Positions 53,754-62,848 of a stretch of 64,000 bases of DNA are shown here, piece after piece. Position 1 is the first letter of the stretch, and every line of letters begins with the position of its first letter. The DNA lies in assembly GCF_900142175.1 (NCBI RefSeq), contig NZ_FQZX01000002.1:164987-228986 (forward strand), written 5' to 3'. Source of the stretch: Maribacter aquivivus (GTDB lineage: Bacteria; Bacteroidota; Bacteroidia; Flavobacteriales; Flavobacteriaceae). The notes under the pieces are model-generated. The model saw only the letters and a program-made list of their open reading frames with translations. It was not told the origin of the DNA and searched no databases. The position numbers and the translations under genes were made by a program.

Positions 53754-54176
53754 ATGAAGAACAAATTATTCATTGTTTTATCTCTTGTTATAACCGTTAA
53801 TTGTACAGATAAACCTTTGAATGATAAGTATGATTGGGTACCAATGACCGTTACGGCAACTGCATACAATTCCCTTCCGTACCAAACTTCTTATGAGCAC
53901 CCAGCAATTACAGCGTGGGGAGATTCTATAAAACAAGGTCAAAAATGGATTGCCGTTTCTAGAGATTTATTAAAGAAAGGATTAAGCTATAACACCATGG
54001 TTAAGATAGATACCTTTGAAGGTGTTTATTTGGTGAAAGACAAAATGCATTCTCGTTGGCGAAATAGAATAGATATTTACATGGGCGAAGATGTAAATAA
54101 AGCAAAAGAATGGGGGAGACGTAAAATCACTATTTCATACGCTGTTGAAAAAGATAGTTTAGAATTTATTGAATGA
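53754..54176 (+). CDS. 3D-domain lipoprotein (RlpA/MltA-like barrel)
   Basis: The protein has 140 residues with a lipobox (ITVNC, Cys17). TVTATAYNS begins the domain, and RIDIYMGEDVNKAKEWGRRKITI holds the 3D Asp signature, the double-psi barrel found in peptidoglycan-cleaving or -binding proteins. It overlaps the amidase gene by 4 bp. Confidence 0.88.
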   Translation: MKNKLFIVLSLVITVNCTDKPLNDKYDWVPMTVTATAYNSLPYQTSYEHPAITAWGDSIKQGQKWIAVSRDLLKKGLSYNTMVKIDTFEGVYLVKDKMHSRWRNRIDIYMGEDVNKAKEWGRRKITISYAVEKDSLEFIE

Positions 54177-54838
54177 AGAAAAAGAGTATAGTTTATTTTG
54201 TTTTGGGTCTACTAATATTATCATGTACTTCTACAAAAAGTATTGTGGACCATCCAATAACTTTTAATGAAGAACGAAAAATATTGACTCTAGAATATCT
54301 TCAAAATAGATACGGATTAGAGCAAGATTCCCCTAAAATTGAGCCTAAAATGATTGTTTTACATTGGACGGTCATTCCCACATTCGAAAAATCATTTAAA
54401 GCCTTCGACCCGGTTACATTACCCAATTGGAGACCAGATATTAAAAATGTAAGTGGTTTAAATGTATCTTCTCAATTTATGGTCGATAGAGATGGTACCA
54501 TATATCAGCTATTGCCAGAAACGACCATGGCGCGCCATGTTATAGGGCTAAACCATTGCGCTATTGGAGTTGAGAATGTTGGTGGTACCGAAGAACTTCC
54601 TTTAACCAAAGCACAATTAAAATCTAATATTTGGTTGGTGAAGTATTTGAAAGATAAATATGATATTGACTATTTAATTGGACATTACGAATACACTCTT
54701 TTTGAAAATCACCCATTGTGGTTAGAAATAGATGAGGGTTATAGAACTGTAAAAACAGACCCAGGACCTGAATTTATGGCTAATGTTAGAAAAGCAGTAA
54801 AGAATTTAGATTTTAAAGAACTACCCATTAAACAATAG
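54173..54838 (+). CDS. N-acetylmuramoyl-L-alanine amidase (Amidase_2), lipoprotein
   Basis: The protein has 221 residues with a lipobox (LILSC). The zinc-amidase fold shows MIVLHWTV, SQFMVDRDGTIYQLLPE, ARHVIGLNHCAIGVENVGG and IGHYEY; the last zinc site has TDPGP where HxDPGP is usual, so one ligand position is altered. It cleaves the amide between muramic acid and the peptide. It sits between the 3D-domain and M14 genes, which all point to cell-wall turnover. Confidence 0.88.
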   Translation: MKKKSIVYFVLGLLILSCTSTKSIVDHPITFNEERKILTLEYLQNRYGLEQDSPKIEPKMIVLHWTVIPTFEKSFKAFDPVTLPNWRPDIKNVSGLNVSSQFMVDRDGTIYQLLPETTMARHVIGLNHCAIGVENVGGTEELPLTKAQLKSNIWLVKYLKDKYDIDYLIGHYEYTLFENHPLWLEIDEGYRTVKTDPGPEFMANVRKAVKNLDFKELPIKQ

Positions 54839-54863
54839 AAAAACAACTAAAGAATAACAGTAC

Positions 54864-56327
54864 ATGAAAAACATATTTTTATCTATAGTAAGCTTATGCT
54901 CGCTATCGGTTATTGGGCAATCAGAGAATATTACTACTCAATTATACGATACTTACGAGAACTACAAAGAAAGTTCTATTGGCAAACGACGCATAAAAAG
55001 AATCGACATACAACCCCTTATTGATAAGCTTTCTACAAATAAAAAGTTTAAGGTAACAACCGTAGGCAGATCTATTGGCGGTAAAGATTTAAGCCTAATA
55101 AGTATTGGTACCGGCGAAACCGATGTTTTTCTATGGTCTCAAATGCATGGCGATGAACCAACTGCTACACAAGCTATTTTTGATATTCTAAATTTCTTTG
55201 ATAGTGAAGATTTCAAAAAAGAGAAAGAAGCTATTCTTGCTAACCTAACAGTTCACTTTTTACCAATGCTGAATCCTGATGGGGCTGAGCTTTATCAACG
55301 TAGAAATTTATTAGGAGTAGATATTAATAGGGATGCGTTGCGTTTACAGTCTCCAGAATCTCAAACTTTAAAAAGAGTACGTGATAGTCTTGATGCCGAT
55401 TTCGGATTCAATCTTCATGATCAAAGCACATATTATAATGCTGAACGTACAGAGAAACCTGCTACTATTTCATATTTGGCTCCGGCTTATAATTATGAAA
55501 AGGATATCAATGAAACTCGTGGTAATGCGATGAAAATCATCGTTTTTATGAATGATATTTTACAGAAATATGCACCAGGACAAGTTGGCAGATATAATGA
55601 TGATTTTGAACCAAGAGCTTTTGGTGATAATATTCAAAAATGGGGAACAAGCACTATTTTAATTGAATCTGGTGGATATGCAGAAGATGTAGAGAAACAA
55701 GAAATCAGAAAACTGAATTATACTTCTATCTTATCTGCGGTTTATACCATCGCTCAAAAATCTTATGAGACTATAGGAATTGAAGAGTACGAGAAAATTC
55801 CGGAGAACGATAGAAAGCTGTTCGATTTAAAAATCGTTGGTGCCAACTATGAACTAATGGGTAAAACGTATACTATAGATATAGGTATGAATCAGATTGA
55901 AGTAGATTACCCTGATCACAACTCTTTTTGGTATAGTAGTAGAATTTTAGATCAAGGTGATCTTTCTACGTATTATGGTTATGAAACATTTGATGCTACT
56001 GGTTATACCATTAAACAAGCAAAGGTGTACCCAAAGACTTTAAATAATTTTAGTGATGTTGAAAACTTGAATTTTAATGATGTATTGAAACAAGGTTATG
56101 GTTATTTGCGTTTATCAAGTTTCCCTGCTAAAAATATTAATTCGCCATATCCTGTTCATTTAATTGGGGCAAAATATATGGTTCCAGAATTGAATTTAAT
56201 GCCAGGTATCAACCCGACCTTCTTCTTAGAAAAACAAGGAGTTATTGAATACGCAGTAATTAACGGATTTTTGGTAAACCTAAAAGAATCTGAAATACAA
56301 GTTCCAAACGGAATGATCTTTAGGTAA
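54864..56327 (+). CDS. M14-family zinc carboxypeptidase
   Basis: The protein has 487 residues with a Sec signal peptide (1-19). Zinc ligands are QMHGDEPT (HxxE) and the His in FGFNLHDQ; the substrate-binding NPDGAELYQRRNLLGVDINRDA and the catalytic Glu in LIESGGY are present. The C-terminal ~170 residues are beta-rich. It probably trims peptides, perhaps peptidoglycan stems. Last gene of the envelope operon, followed by a terminator. Confidence 0.92.
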   Translation: MKNIFLSIVSLCSLSVIGQSENITTQLYDTYENYKESSIGKRRIKRIDIQPLIDKLSTNKKFKVTTVGRSIGGKDLSLISIGTGETDVFLWSQMHGDEPTATQAIFDILNFFDSEDFKKEKEAILANLTVHFLPMLNPDGAELYQRRNLLGVDINRDALRLQSPESQTLKRVRDSLDADFGFNLHDQSTYYNAERTEKPATISYLAPAYNYEKDINETRGNAMKIIVFMNDILQKYAPGQVGRYNDDFEPRAFGDNIQKWGTSTILIESGGYAEDVEKQEIRKLNYTSILSAVYTIAQKSYETIGIEEYEKIPENDRKLFDLKIVGANYELMGKTYTIDIGMNQIEVDYPDHNSFWYSSRILDQGDLSTYYGYETFDATGYTIKQAKVYPKTLNNFSDVENLNFNDVLKQGYGYLRLSSFPAKNINSPYPVHLIGAKYMVPELNLMPGINPTFFLEKQGVIEYAVINGFLVNLKESEIQVPNGMIFR

Positions 56328-56349
56328 AAGATTTAAATTAAGCCTATAA

Positions 56350-56377
56350 AAAAAGGGAAGCATTTGCTTCCCTTTTT
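56350..56377. terminator. Bidirectional terminator
   Basis: A 12-bp perfect stem (56350-56361 with 56366-56377) around an ATTT loop has A and T runs. It lies between the convergent M14 and OmpA genes and serves both. Confidence 0.92.
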
Positions 56378-56399
56378 ATTTTATATAGAACTGAAAATC

Positions 56400-57230
56400 T
56401 TACAAAGAATCTTCTGCATCTAAAAGTGCAAAGAATTTATCTAAGTTAGGTAAGATGATAATCTTTGTTCTTCTGTTCATTGCCATATGTTCTTTAGAAT
56501 CATTTTCTACTAAAGGCAAGTAGCTACTTCTTCCAGAAGCGATTAATTGAGAAGGATCAACATCATATTCTTTCTGTAATTTACGTACAATTGAAGTCGC
56601 ACGTTTTACACTTAAATCCCAGTTATCAGTAACCATCGGCGTGTTAATTGTTCTAGAGTCAGTATGACCTTCAACCATAACTTCCATACTTGGTTCAGAC
56701 TTGATTACGTCTGCCAATTTTTGTAAAATCTTGTTTGCTTTGCTACTTACATTATAACTTGCAGTGTTGAATAATAACTCATCTGAGATATTGATCATCA
56801 CTACAGTTTTATCAATACTAACATCAATATCTTCACCTTCTTCAGAAATTGATTGCTTCAATTTGTAAGAGACAGCCAAGTTCATAGAATCTTGTAATGT
56901 TTGTGCAGCTGCTAGTTTTGCTGGATCAACATTTTTCAATGTATTTCTCATCTTAGCTTTGGTATTGTTACTCATAACAGCAACATCATCAACGCTAGTG
57001 AACTGGCTATCGTTCATATCTTTCAATGAGTTGATTTTTGAATTGTACTCTTCTACACGAGCTTCAATTTTAGTCATTTGAGCTTGTAGCTCTTCTTTCT
57101 CAATTTGAGTCTTTTGTAATGTACTCTGTGTTTGAGATAGGTTATCTTCTAATGCAACAAATTTCTTTTTAGATACACATGAAGTTAAAAGTGCTACCGA
57201 TACTATAGTAACTAAGGATAATCTTTTCAT
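56400..57230 (-). CDS. OmpA-family lipoprotein
   Basis: The protein has 276 residues with a lipobox (LLTSC, Cys18). A coiled coil (about 25-75) is followed by an OmpA/MotB-like domain (about 145-265) with VEGHTDSR and WDLSVKRATSIVRKL, which bind peptidoglycan. It is probably a periplasmic link between envelope and wall. Single gene with its own downstream terminator. Confidence 0.93.
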   Translation of the reverse strand: MKRLSLVTIVSVALLTSCVSKKKFVALEDNLSQTQSTLQKTQIEKEELQAQMTKIEARVEEYNSKINSLKDMNDSQFTSVDDVAVMSNNTKAKMRNTLKNVDPAKLAAAQTLQDSMNLAVSYKLKQSISEEGEDIDVSIDKTVVMINISDELLFNTASYNVSSKANKILQKLADVIKSEPSMEVMVEGHTDSRTINTPMVTDNWDLSVKRATSIVRKLQKEYDVDPSQLIASGRSSYLPLVENDSKEHMAMNRRTKIIILPNLDKFFALLDAEDSL

Positions 57231-57389
57231 TTTGTTCTCTTTTAATTAATATTAGTCTAATCGGTCTTATATACGGCACAAATCGATAAACGGATGTTTA
57301 AATACAGAAGCTATGTTTATATGATTGATGATATATAGCTCAACAAAATGATTATCAACAGGTTGTTGATTTCAGTTTAGAGCAAAAAA

Positions 57390-57413
57390 AAAGAAGCATT
57401 TTCATGCTTCTTT
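57390..57413. terminator. Terminator of the VWA lipoprotein gene
   Basis: AAAGAAGCAT (57390-57399) pairs perfectly with ATGCTTCTTT (57404-57413) around a TTTC loop, 22 bp after the stop of the minus-strand VWA gene. The poly-A before it gives a U-run on the minus strand. Confidence 0.88.
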
Positions 57414-57435
57414 CTATATTTTGATAGATAATTAC

Positions 57436-58533
57436 CTATTCGCAACCACCTGTAAATCCGTTTGCACTAAACTTTGTTTGTACTGCACCTTGTCTAGAAC
57501 CTGTGTTGATTTCGATAGCTAAGTTGTTTTCACCACTACCATCTCTTTTTGGGCTACAGTATTCAAATAAATAAAAGCTATTAGCTCTCTCTGAAACCTT
57601 TTCAGAGATGTCTCTAAAAGTTCTTTCTAATTCATCTTTATTGGTAGCAAATACACTAGCGGTTTTACCTACAGCGGTTAAAACTTCAGTATCAATTTCT
57701 GCTCCCAAACCAATACTAAAGAATGAAATATTAGCATTTGCTTCATTTACTTTTTTCAACGCTGCTTCTTCTGTAAAACGAGAAGCTTGATCCGTACCAT
57801 CTGTAAATATAACTACTGATGCAGCACCAATTTTGCCATCTGCAGTAGATACCTTAACTAAATCAGATGCAATATCTGTTGACTTTATAACTGCTCCGTA
57901 CAAATCTGTAGAAGGGTCATTACTGATATCATCTGTAATTCCGTCAACTGCGGCTGTAAGCTCAACTCGTGATGATGTCAATTCATTTAATAAGTGCAAC
58001 TCATCTTCACCATCAAACCAATAAATAGCCATTTTTACGGATTCTGAGGCTGTTGCCGGCATAACTGCTTCTATAAAACTCGTAGAAGCAAGCTTTAATT
58101 CTTCTAAGCTACTACTCAATACACTATTACTTAAATCCAATACAAGTAAGGTGTTATTTGAGAAAATTTGTGAGTTTGGTGATATACGTGCTGAAGACTC
58201 TGATGTAGAAATGGTATTAAAACAATCATCGTTTCTACCTTGCTCGTAGATAGTAAATTGATTTGCTGTTAAACCAGGTACAGGGTTACCGCCTGTATCA
58301 GATACTCTAAAAAATACAGATACTTTACCAGGTAGGGTTGTATATTGTTCTTGTATAGATAAAACTAGTTCTCCTTCTTCGAGTCCTAAACAATCATCTA
58401 CTTCAGTTCCTTTTCCTAATCCGTCGTCTGTATTCAGGTTCAAGCTTACATCATCATCTGCATTACCACAAGAAACAAGTAGTGTTAAGATAAATAACAC
58501 ACTGAAGCTCTTAAAAAAATTTTTCATATTCAT
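57436..58533 (-). CDS. VWA-domain lipoprotein
   Basis: The protein has 365 residues with a lipobox (LLVSC, Cys22). After a ~90-residue beta region, the von Willebrand A domain (about 135-320) has the MIDAS motif LVLDLSNSV (DxSxS) and IFTDGTDQ. The C-terminus has Cys residues that could form disulfides. It is probably a surface adhesion or assembly protein. Single gene. Confidence 0.9.
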   Translation of the reverse strand: MNMKNFFKSFSVLFILTLLVSCGNADDDVSLNLNTDDGLGKGTEVDDCLGLEEGELVLSIQEQYTTLPGKVSVFFRVSDTGGNPVPGLTANQFTIYEQGRNDDCFNTISTSESSARISPNSQIFSNNTLLVLDLSNSVLSSSLEELKLASTSFIEAVMPATASESVKMAIYWFDGEDELHLLNELTSSRVELTAAVDGITDDISNDPSTDLYGAVIKSTDIASDLVKVSTADGKIGAASVVIFTDGTDQASRFTEEAALKKVNEANANISFFSIGLGAEIDTEVLTAVGKTASVFATNKDELERTFRDISEKVSERANSFYLFEYCSPKRDGSGENNLAIEINTGSRQGAVQTKFSANGFTGGCE

Positions 58534-58736
58534 TAATTATAGGTTCAACTAGCAGAACGGACAAAGTTTATTTAAATTATGACGATTGAAAAAATAAATG
58601 TTAAAGATTGTTAAAGCGGAAGCTACTCCATGTCAAAAGTTCCCAAAAGACCTATATCTCTTTAGGTTTGTGTCAAATACACTTTCATAATATTAGCCTT
58701 AATTTTACTAACTTAGAAGTAGTAAAGCTGTAATTA

Positions 58737-59744
58737 ATGACCCACGAATTCAAGAAAATTATTAAAGAGTATATTATTGCCTCATCTACAAACATAAAAT
58801 GTGTTTTGGCAACGGTAGTTCATTTAGATGGATCTTCGTATCGAAAGCCTGGTGTTCGTATGCTTATTCGTGAAGACAATATAATGATAGGTGCGGTTAG
58901 TGGTGGCTGTGTTGAAAAAGAAGTTTTGTTTCAGGCTCAATCTGTATTTGAGAATCAAACTGCAAAATTAATGACCTATGATGGTAGATTTAGATTAGGT
59001 TGCGAAGGTTTGCTTTACATATTATTAGAATCTTTTTCACTAAGCGAAGAGCTCATAAATGATTTTAACTTAGTCATTGAAAATCGTCAATCTTTTGAAC
59101 TTCATACATCATATCAAAAAGAGTATGGTGTTTTAGATGGATATGGCAGTTACATAAAGCTTAACTCTAAGTCCTATACTTTTAATAAAAACACCAAAGA
59201 ACAATCAAAAGCATTGTATTTCACACAATCAATGCAACCTTGTCAACGACTTTTATTAATAGGTGGTGAGCATGATGCTGTTCAATTAGCGCATTTTGGA
59301 TTGAGTATGGGCTGGGAAGTTAACGTAGCCGTTACTCCTAAAGAGAACAAAACGATTTCAGATTTTCCGGGTATTGATACTTTGATTGACTGTGAACCCG
59401 AAGATTTTCCTATTGAAACAATAGATAAGAATACAGCCATTCTTTTAATGACACATAGCTACGTTAAAGATTTAAAGTATTTAATGATGCTTAAGAACAG
59501 TAGCCCTACGTATTTGGGAGTATTAGGACCAATAAAACGCAGAGAGAAATTGCTGTCTGAATTATTGGAGTATGATATGGATATTGATTTAGATTTTATA
59601 GAAGGTGTTCACGGACCGGCAGGATTGAATATTGGAGCAGAAACTCCGCAAGAAATAGCAATATCAATTCTTGCAGAAATTTTAACCGTTATTAGAAAAA
59701 CTCATCCTGTAATGTTGAAAGATAAATTGAAACCTATTCATTGA
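58737..59744 (+). CDS. XdhC-family molybdoenzyme maturation protein
   Basis: The protein has 335 residues. The XdhC N-terminal domain shows DGSSYRKPGVRMLI and GAVSGGCVEKEV, and the C-terminal Rossmann domain begins RLLLIGGEHDAVQLAHF and contains PTYLGVLGP and HGPAGLNIGAETPQEIA. It binds molybdenum cofactor and inserts or sulfurates it in xanthine dehydrogenase-type enzymes. It overlaps the next gene by 4 bp (TTGA). No molybdenum dehydrogenase subunit is in the window. Confidence 0.93.
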   Translation: MTHEFKKIIKEYIIASSTNIKCVLATVVHLDGSSYRKPGVRMLIREDNIMIGAVSGGCVEKEVLFQAQSVFENQTAKLMTYDGRFRLGCEGLLYILLESFSLSEELINDFNLVIENRQSFELHTSYQKEYGVLDGYGSYIKLNSKSYTFNKNTKEQSKALYFTQSMQPCQRLLLIGGEHDAVQLAHFGLSMGWEVNVAVTPKENKTISDFPGIDTLIDCEPEDFPIETIDKNTAILLMTHSYVKDLKYLMMLKNSSPTYLGVLGPIKRREKLLSELLEYDMDIDLDFIEGVHGPAGLNIGAETPQEIAISILAEILTVIRKTHPVMLKDKLKPIH

Positions 59745-60367
59745 AAAAAGATGTAGATATAGCAGTGCTTATTATGGCAGCTGGCGCTTCAAGAAGAATG
59801 GAAGGCATCAAGCAATTAATGCCTTGGAAAAGTTCTAATTTCTTATTAGAAACCATTAAAACTGTTCAAAATACTAATGCAAAATCATTGCATGTTGTTT
59901 TAGGCTCAAACGTTGAATTTATTACTACTCAGTGTAGTTTAAAAGAAAAAAATATAGATATCATCGTTAATTCAAATTGGAAAAACGGATTGGGTGATAG
60001 TATAGCACACGGAGTTAAAGTGTTACTTAAACAAAGACCAACCTTAGACGGAATCTTAATTTGCCTTGCAGACCAGCCTTTATTGAGTTTTGAATACTTA
60101 AATTTATTAATTGAAGAGATTATAAAACATCCTTCAAAAATCATAGCAACAAATTATAATAAAAAGGTAGGTGTACCTGCACTGTTTCCTAAATTGCTGT
60201 TTAAAGAGTTGTCTGTATTGAAAGGAGATTTTGGTGCTAAAGAAATTCTAAACAATAAAAGCAATGCTATTATTCCATTAGACGCGGCAGATCAAATTGC
60301 TGATGTAGACACAAACCTAGAATATCAGAATCTATTAAATCGAACCAATAACACGCTTAATTCGTAA
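59741..60367 (+). CDS. MocA-like molybdenum cofactor nucleotidyltransferase
   Basis: The protein has 208 residues from a TTG start that overlaps the XdhC stop. The nucleotide-binding LIMAAGASRRMEGIKQLMPW and the metal-binding Asp in CLADQPLLS match MocA, which adds CMP to the molybdenum cofactor. Coupling to XdhC fits this role. It ends 1 bp before the amidohydrolase start. Confidence 0.88.
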   Translation: MKKDVDIAVLIMAAGASRRMEGIKQLMPWKSSNFLLETIKTVQNTNAKSLHVVLGSNVEFITTQCSLKEKNIDIIVNSNWKNGLGDSIAHGVKVLLKQRPTLDGILICLADQPLLSFEYLNLLIEEIIKHPSKIIATNYNKKVGVPALFPKLLFKELSVLKGDFGAKEILNNKSNAIIPLDAADQIADVDTNLEYQNLLNRTNNTLNS

Positions 60368-60368
60368 C

Positions 60369-61460
60369 ATGATTAAATTAAAACTTACAGTTCTTGTCCT
60401 TCTGACTACATTCCTTTCCATTCCAATACTAGCCCAAGAAATGGGTTTTGAAGAATATAACCCCACATCTACTTTGGTGGTGCCCGGTGGTGAAATCACC
60501 AAAGCAAAATTCCCCTTTATAGATGTACATAGCCATCAACGAGATATGTCAGTTGAAGCCTTAAACGGATTAATTTCTCATATGGATGCTATGAACGAAG
60601 CCATAATGGTGAACTTGAGCGGAAGGTCTGGAGAAAGCCTTAAAGAGAAAATTGATAATATTAATAAAAGTTACCCTAACAGGTTTGTAGTTTTTGCCAA
60701 TGTAGATTTTGAGGGAGCAAAAGACATGGAATGGGGAAAACAGGCTGCAGCCCAATTAAAGCAAGATATAAAGAATGGTGCTAAAGGATTAAAGATTTTT
60801 AAAAGCTTAGGATTGCGGAATAAGGATGCTGACGGTAATCGTTTGGCAATAGACGATTCTCGCTTAGATCCTATTTGGGCTAAATGTGCAGAAATGGGAG
60901 TTCCGGTATTAATTCATGCTGCTGACCCAAAGTCCTTCTGGGATGATATGGATTCAGATAACGAACGTTGGCTAGAATTAAAAACACATCCAAGAAGAAA
61001 ACGTACTGCTACAGATCCAGCTCCTTTTGAGCAAATTATTCAAGAGCAACATAATGTGTTTAAAAAACATCCGAATACCATATTTATAAATGCTCATATG
61101 GGTTGGCATGCCAACAACCTTGAAAAATTAGGAGAGCTATTAGATGAAATGCCAAATATGAATGTGGGTATATCTGCTGTTATTGCAGAACTTGGTAGAC
61201 AACCACAAAATGCTAGAGCCTTTTTTATTAAGTATCAAGACAGAGTATTATTTGGAAAAGATAGTTGGAAACCAGAAGAATTTCCTACGTATTTTAGGGT
61301 TTTGGAAAGCAACGATGAATATTTTCCGTATTACAAGAAATATCATGCCTTTTGGTCAATGTATGGGTTGAACCTACCTGACGATGTGTTGAGAAAATTA
61401 TACTATAAAAATGCGCTAAACCTTATTCCAGGTTTAGATACATCCTTATTTGAAAAGTAG
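60369..61460 (+). CDS. Secreted amidohydrolase-family protein
   Basis: The protein has 363 residues with a Sec signal peptide (1-22). TIM-barrel metal motifs are FIDVHSHQRDM (HxH), LIHAADP (His), NAHMGWHANN (His) and LFGKDSW (Asp). It lies directly after the mocA-like gene. An extracytoplasmic hydrolase in an operon with molybdenum-cofactor genes is unexpected; it may supply or process the substrate of a linked molybdoenzyme. Substrate unknown. Confidence 0.87.
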   Translation: MIKLKLTVLVLLTTFLSIPILAQEMGFEEYNPTSTLVVPGGEITKAKFPFIDVHSHQRDMSVEALNGLISHMDAMNEAIMVNLSGRSGESLKEKIDNINKSYPNRFVVFANVDFEGAKDMEWGKQAAAQLKQDIKNGAKGLKIFKSLGLRNKDADGNRLAIDDSRLDPIWAKCAEMGVPVLIHAADPKSFWDDMDSDNERWLELKTHPRRKRTATDPAPFEQIIQEQHNVFKKHPNTIFINAHMGWHANNLEKLGELLDEMPNMNVGISAVIAELGRQPQNARAFFIKYQDRVLFGKDSWKPEEFPTYFRVLESNDEYFPYYKKYHAFWSMYGLNLPDDVLRKLYYKNALNLIPGLDTSLFEK

Positions 61461-61461
61461 A

Positions 61462-61608
61462 TTATACTTTTTTAAGCACTTCAGCTTCTTCTTTAACGGG
61501 AATATCTTTAACATCTTGAAAAATACCACATGATACTTGCTGTTTAGCTAGTGCTGGGGTATTTTTTCTTTTTGTCAAAGCCTCTATTTGCGGATTTAAA
61601 TACTGCAT
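61462..61608 (-). CDS. Small ORF of 48 residues, unknown
   Basis: The ATG at 61608 opens a 48-codon frame, MQYLNPQIEALTKRKNTPAL..., ending in a Lys-rich tail and converging on the amidohydrolase gene (1 bp apart). Composition is protein-like (Lys, Glu, Gln; one Cys) rather than random. No family recognised; it could be chance. Confidence 0.35.
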   Translation of the reverse strand: MQYLNPQIEALTKRKNTPALAKQQVSCGIFQDVKDIPVKEEAEVLKKV

Positions 61609-61752
61609 ATCAGAATATTTTTTAATAAAACGCACATACTTAACTGATGTTGCATGACTTAGAATTATTTTACTCTAATTTAAAAAATAATTTACATTGA
61701 AATGTGACAAACTACATAAAAGGTATACTAATGAGTAAATAGGTTTTTATAC

Positions 61753-62241
61753 ATGCAAAAAGAAGCAGTCTTTACTAATTTAATACGAGAGCATCAGGGG
61801 CTTTTATATAAGGTGACTTCAATTTACACTGACAATAAAGAAGATCAAGAAGACTTGCTTCAAGAAATAGTCTACCAACTTTGGAAGTATTTTGACTCGT
61901 TTCGTAACGATTCAAAAATAACAACTTGGATGTATCGTGTAGCCATGAATACAGCAATCACATTTATTAAGAAAAAAAAGAGAAGACCAGATTCTATCCC
62001 AATTGCAGATGTTTTTATTAAGCAATCAGATACTAATAATGATGCCTACGAAGAGCGATTACGATTGCTTTATCAGCATTTAAAGCATCTAAACACCTTA
62101 GAAAAAGGACTCATTTTTCTTTTACTGGAGGGTAAAAGTTACAAAGAGATAGCACAAATTACCGGGTTGAACGATAGCAATGTAGGTACCAAAATATCTC
62201 GAATAAAGAAGAAATTAAAAACTAACATGACAAAGCATTAA
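61753..62241 (+). CDS. ECF-type RNA polymerase sigma factor
   Basis: The protein has 162 residues. Region 2 is EDQEDLLQEIVYQLWKYFDSF with TTWMYRVAMNTAITFIKK; region 4 is LEGKSYKEIAQITGLNDSNVGTKISRIKKKLK. It redirects polymerase to a small regulon. It lies 2 bp before the membrane protein gene that probably controls it. Confidence 0.95.
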   Translation: MQKEAVFTNLIREHQGLLYKVTSIYTDNKEDQEDLLQEIVYQLWKYFDSFRNDSKITTWMYRVAMNTAITFIKKKKRRPDSIPIADVFIKQSDTNNDAYEERLRLLYQHLKHLNTLEKGLIFLLLEGKSYKEIAQITGLNDSNVGTKISRIKKKLKTNMTKH

Positions 62242-62243
62242 TC

Positions 62244-62843
62244 ATGGAATTAGAAGAACTACAGTCTGCATGGACACAAATGAGCGATGAACTAAATCAT
62301 CAAAAAAAATTAACGAACCAAATAATATTAGATATGACAAAGCAGAAATATCAGCATAAATTCTCAACCATTACCAAATACGAAACCTTAGGTGCCGTAG
62401 TCTGTTTTGCTGTAGCATTCTTTGTACTGCTAAACTTTGACAAGTTAGATACATGGTACTTTCAGATTTGCGGATTGCTGACCCTCTCATTTCTAATTGT
62501 ATTACCTGCAATGGTGCTAACAACTCTAAAAAGAATAAAAAATATAGATATTTTAAACGGGTCTTATAAAGAAAATTTAAAGTTTTACTTGAAGACAAAG
62601 AATAGACTTTTAAGGTTACAACAAATTGGTATAGCCGTTGGATTTATTGGACTATTATTTATAGTACCGGTAACTTCAAAAATTATTTCGAATAAAAACG
62701 TATTCTTAACTAGCTTAAAAACGGAGCAATACGTAGTATTTACTGTAACATTAATAGTATTGGTTTTTTTCTGTAGATGGGCATATAAAGGATACCTTAA
62801 AGTAACTCAATCTGCCCAAGAATTAATACAAGAATTAGAGTAA
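62244..62843 (+). CDS. Membrane protein, likely partner of the ECF sigma factor
   Basis: The protein has 199 residues: an N-terminal cytoplasmic helix (1-45, starting ELEELQSAWTQMSDEL), then four membrane helices (about 48-70, 75-95, 128-148, 165-185) and a short coil tail. No zinc anti-sigma motif is seen. Placement 2 bp after the sigma gene suggests an anti-sigma or sensor role, common in flavobacteria, but this is inference. Confidence 0.78.
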   Translation: MELEELQSAWTQMSDELNHQKKLTNQIILDMTKQKYQHKFSTITKYETLGAVVCFAVAFFVLLNFDKLDTWYFQICGLLTLSFLIVLPAMVLTTLKRIKNIDILNGSYKENLKFYLKTKNRLLRLQQIGIAVGFIGLLFIVPVTSKIISNKNVFLTSLKTEQYVVFTVTLIVLVFFCRWAYKGYLKVTQSAQELIQELE

Positions 62844-62848
62844 ATTCT

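Noticed and set aside
61681..61752. ECF-type autoregulated promoter before the sigma gene
   Set aside because: TGTGACAAAC and GTATAC are present but only about 10 bp apart, too close for a -35/-10 pair.
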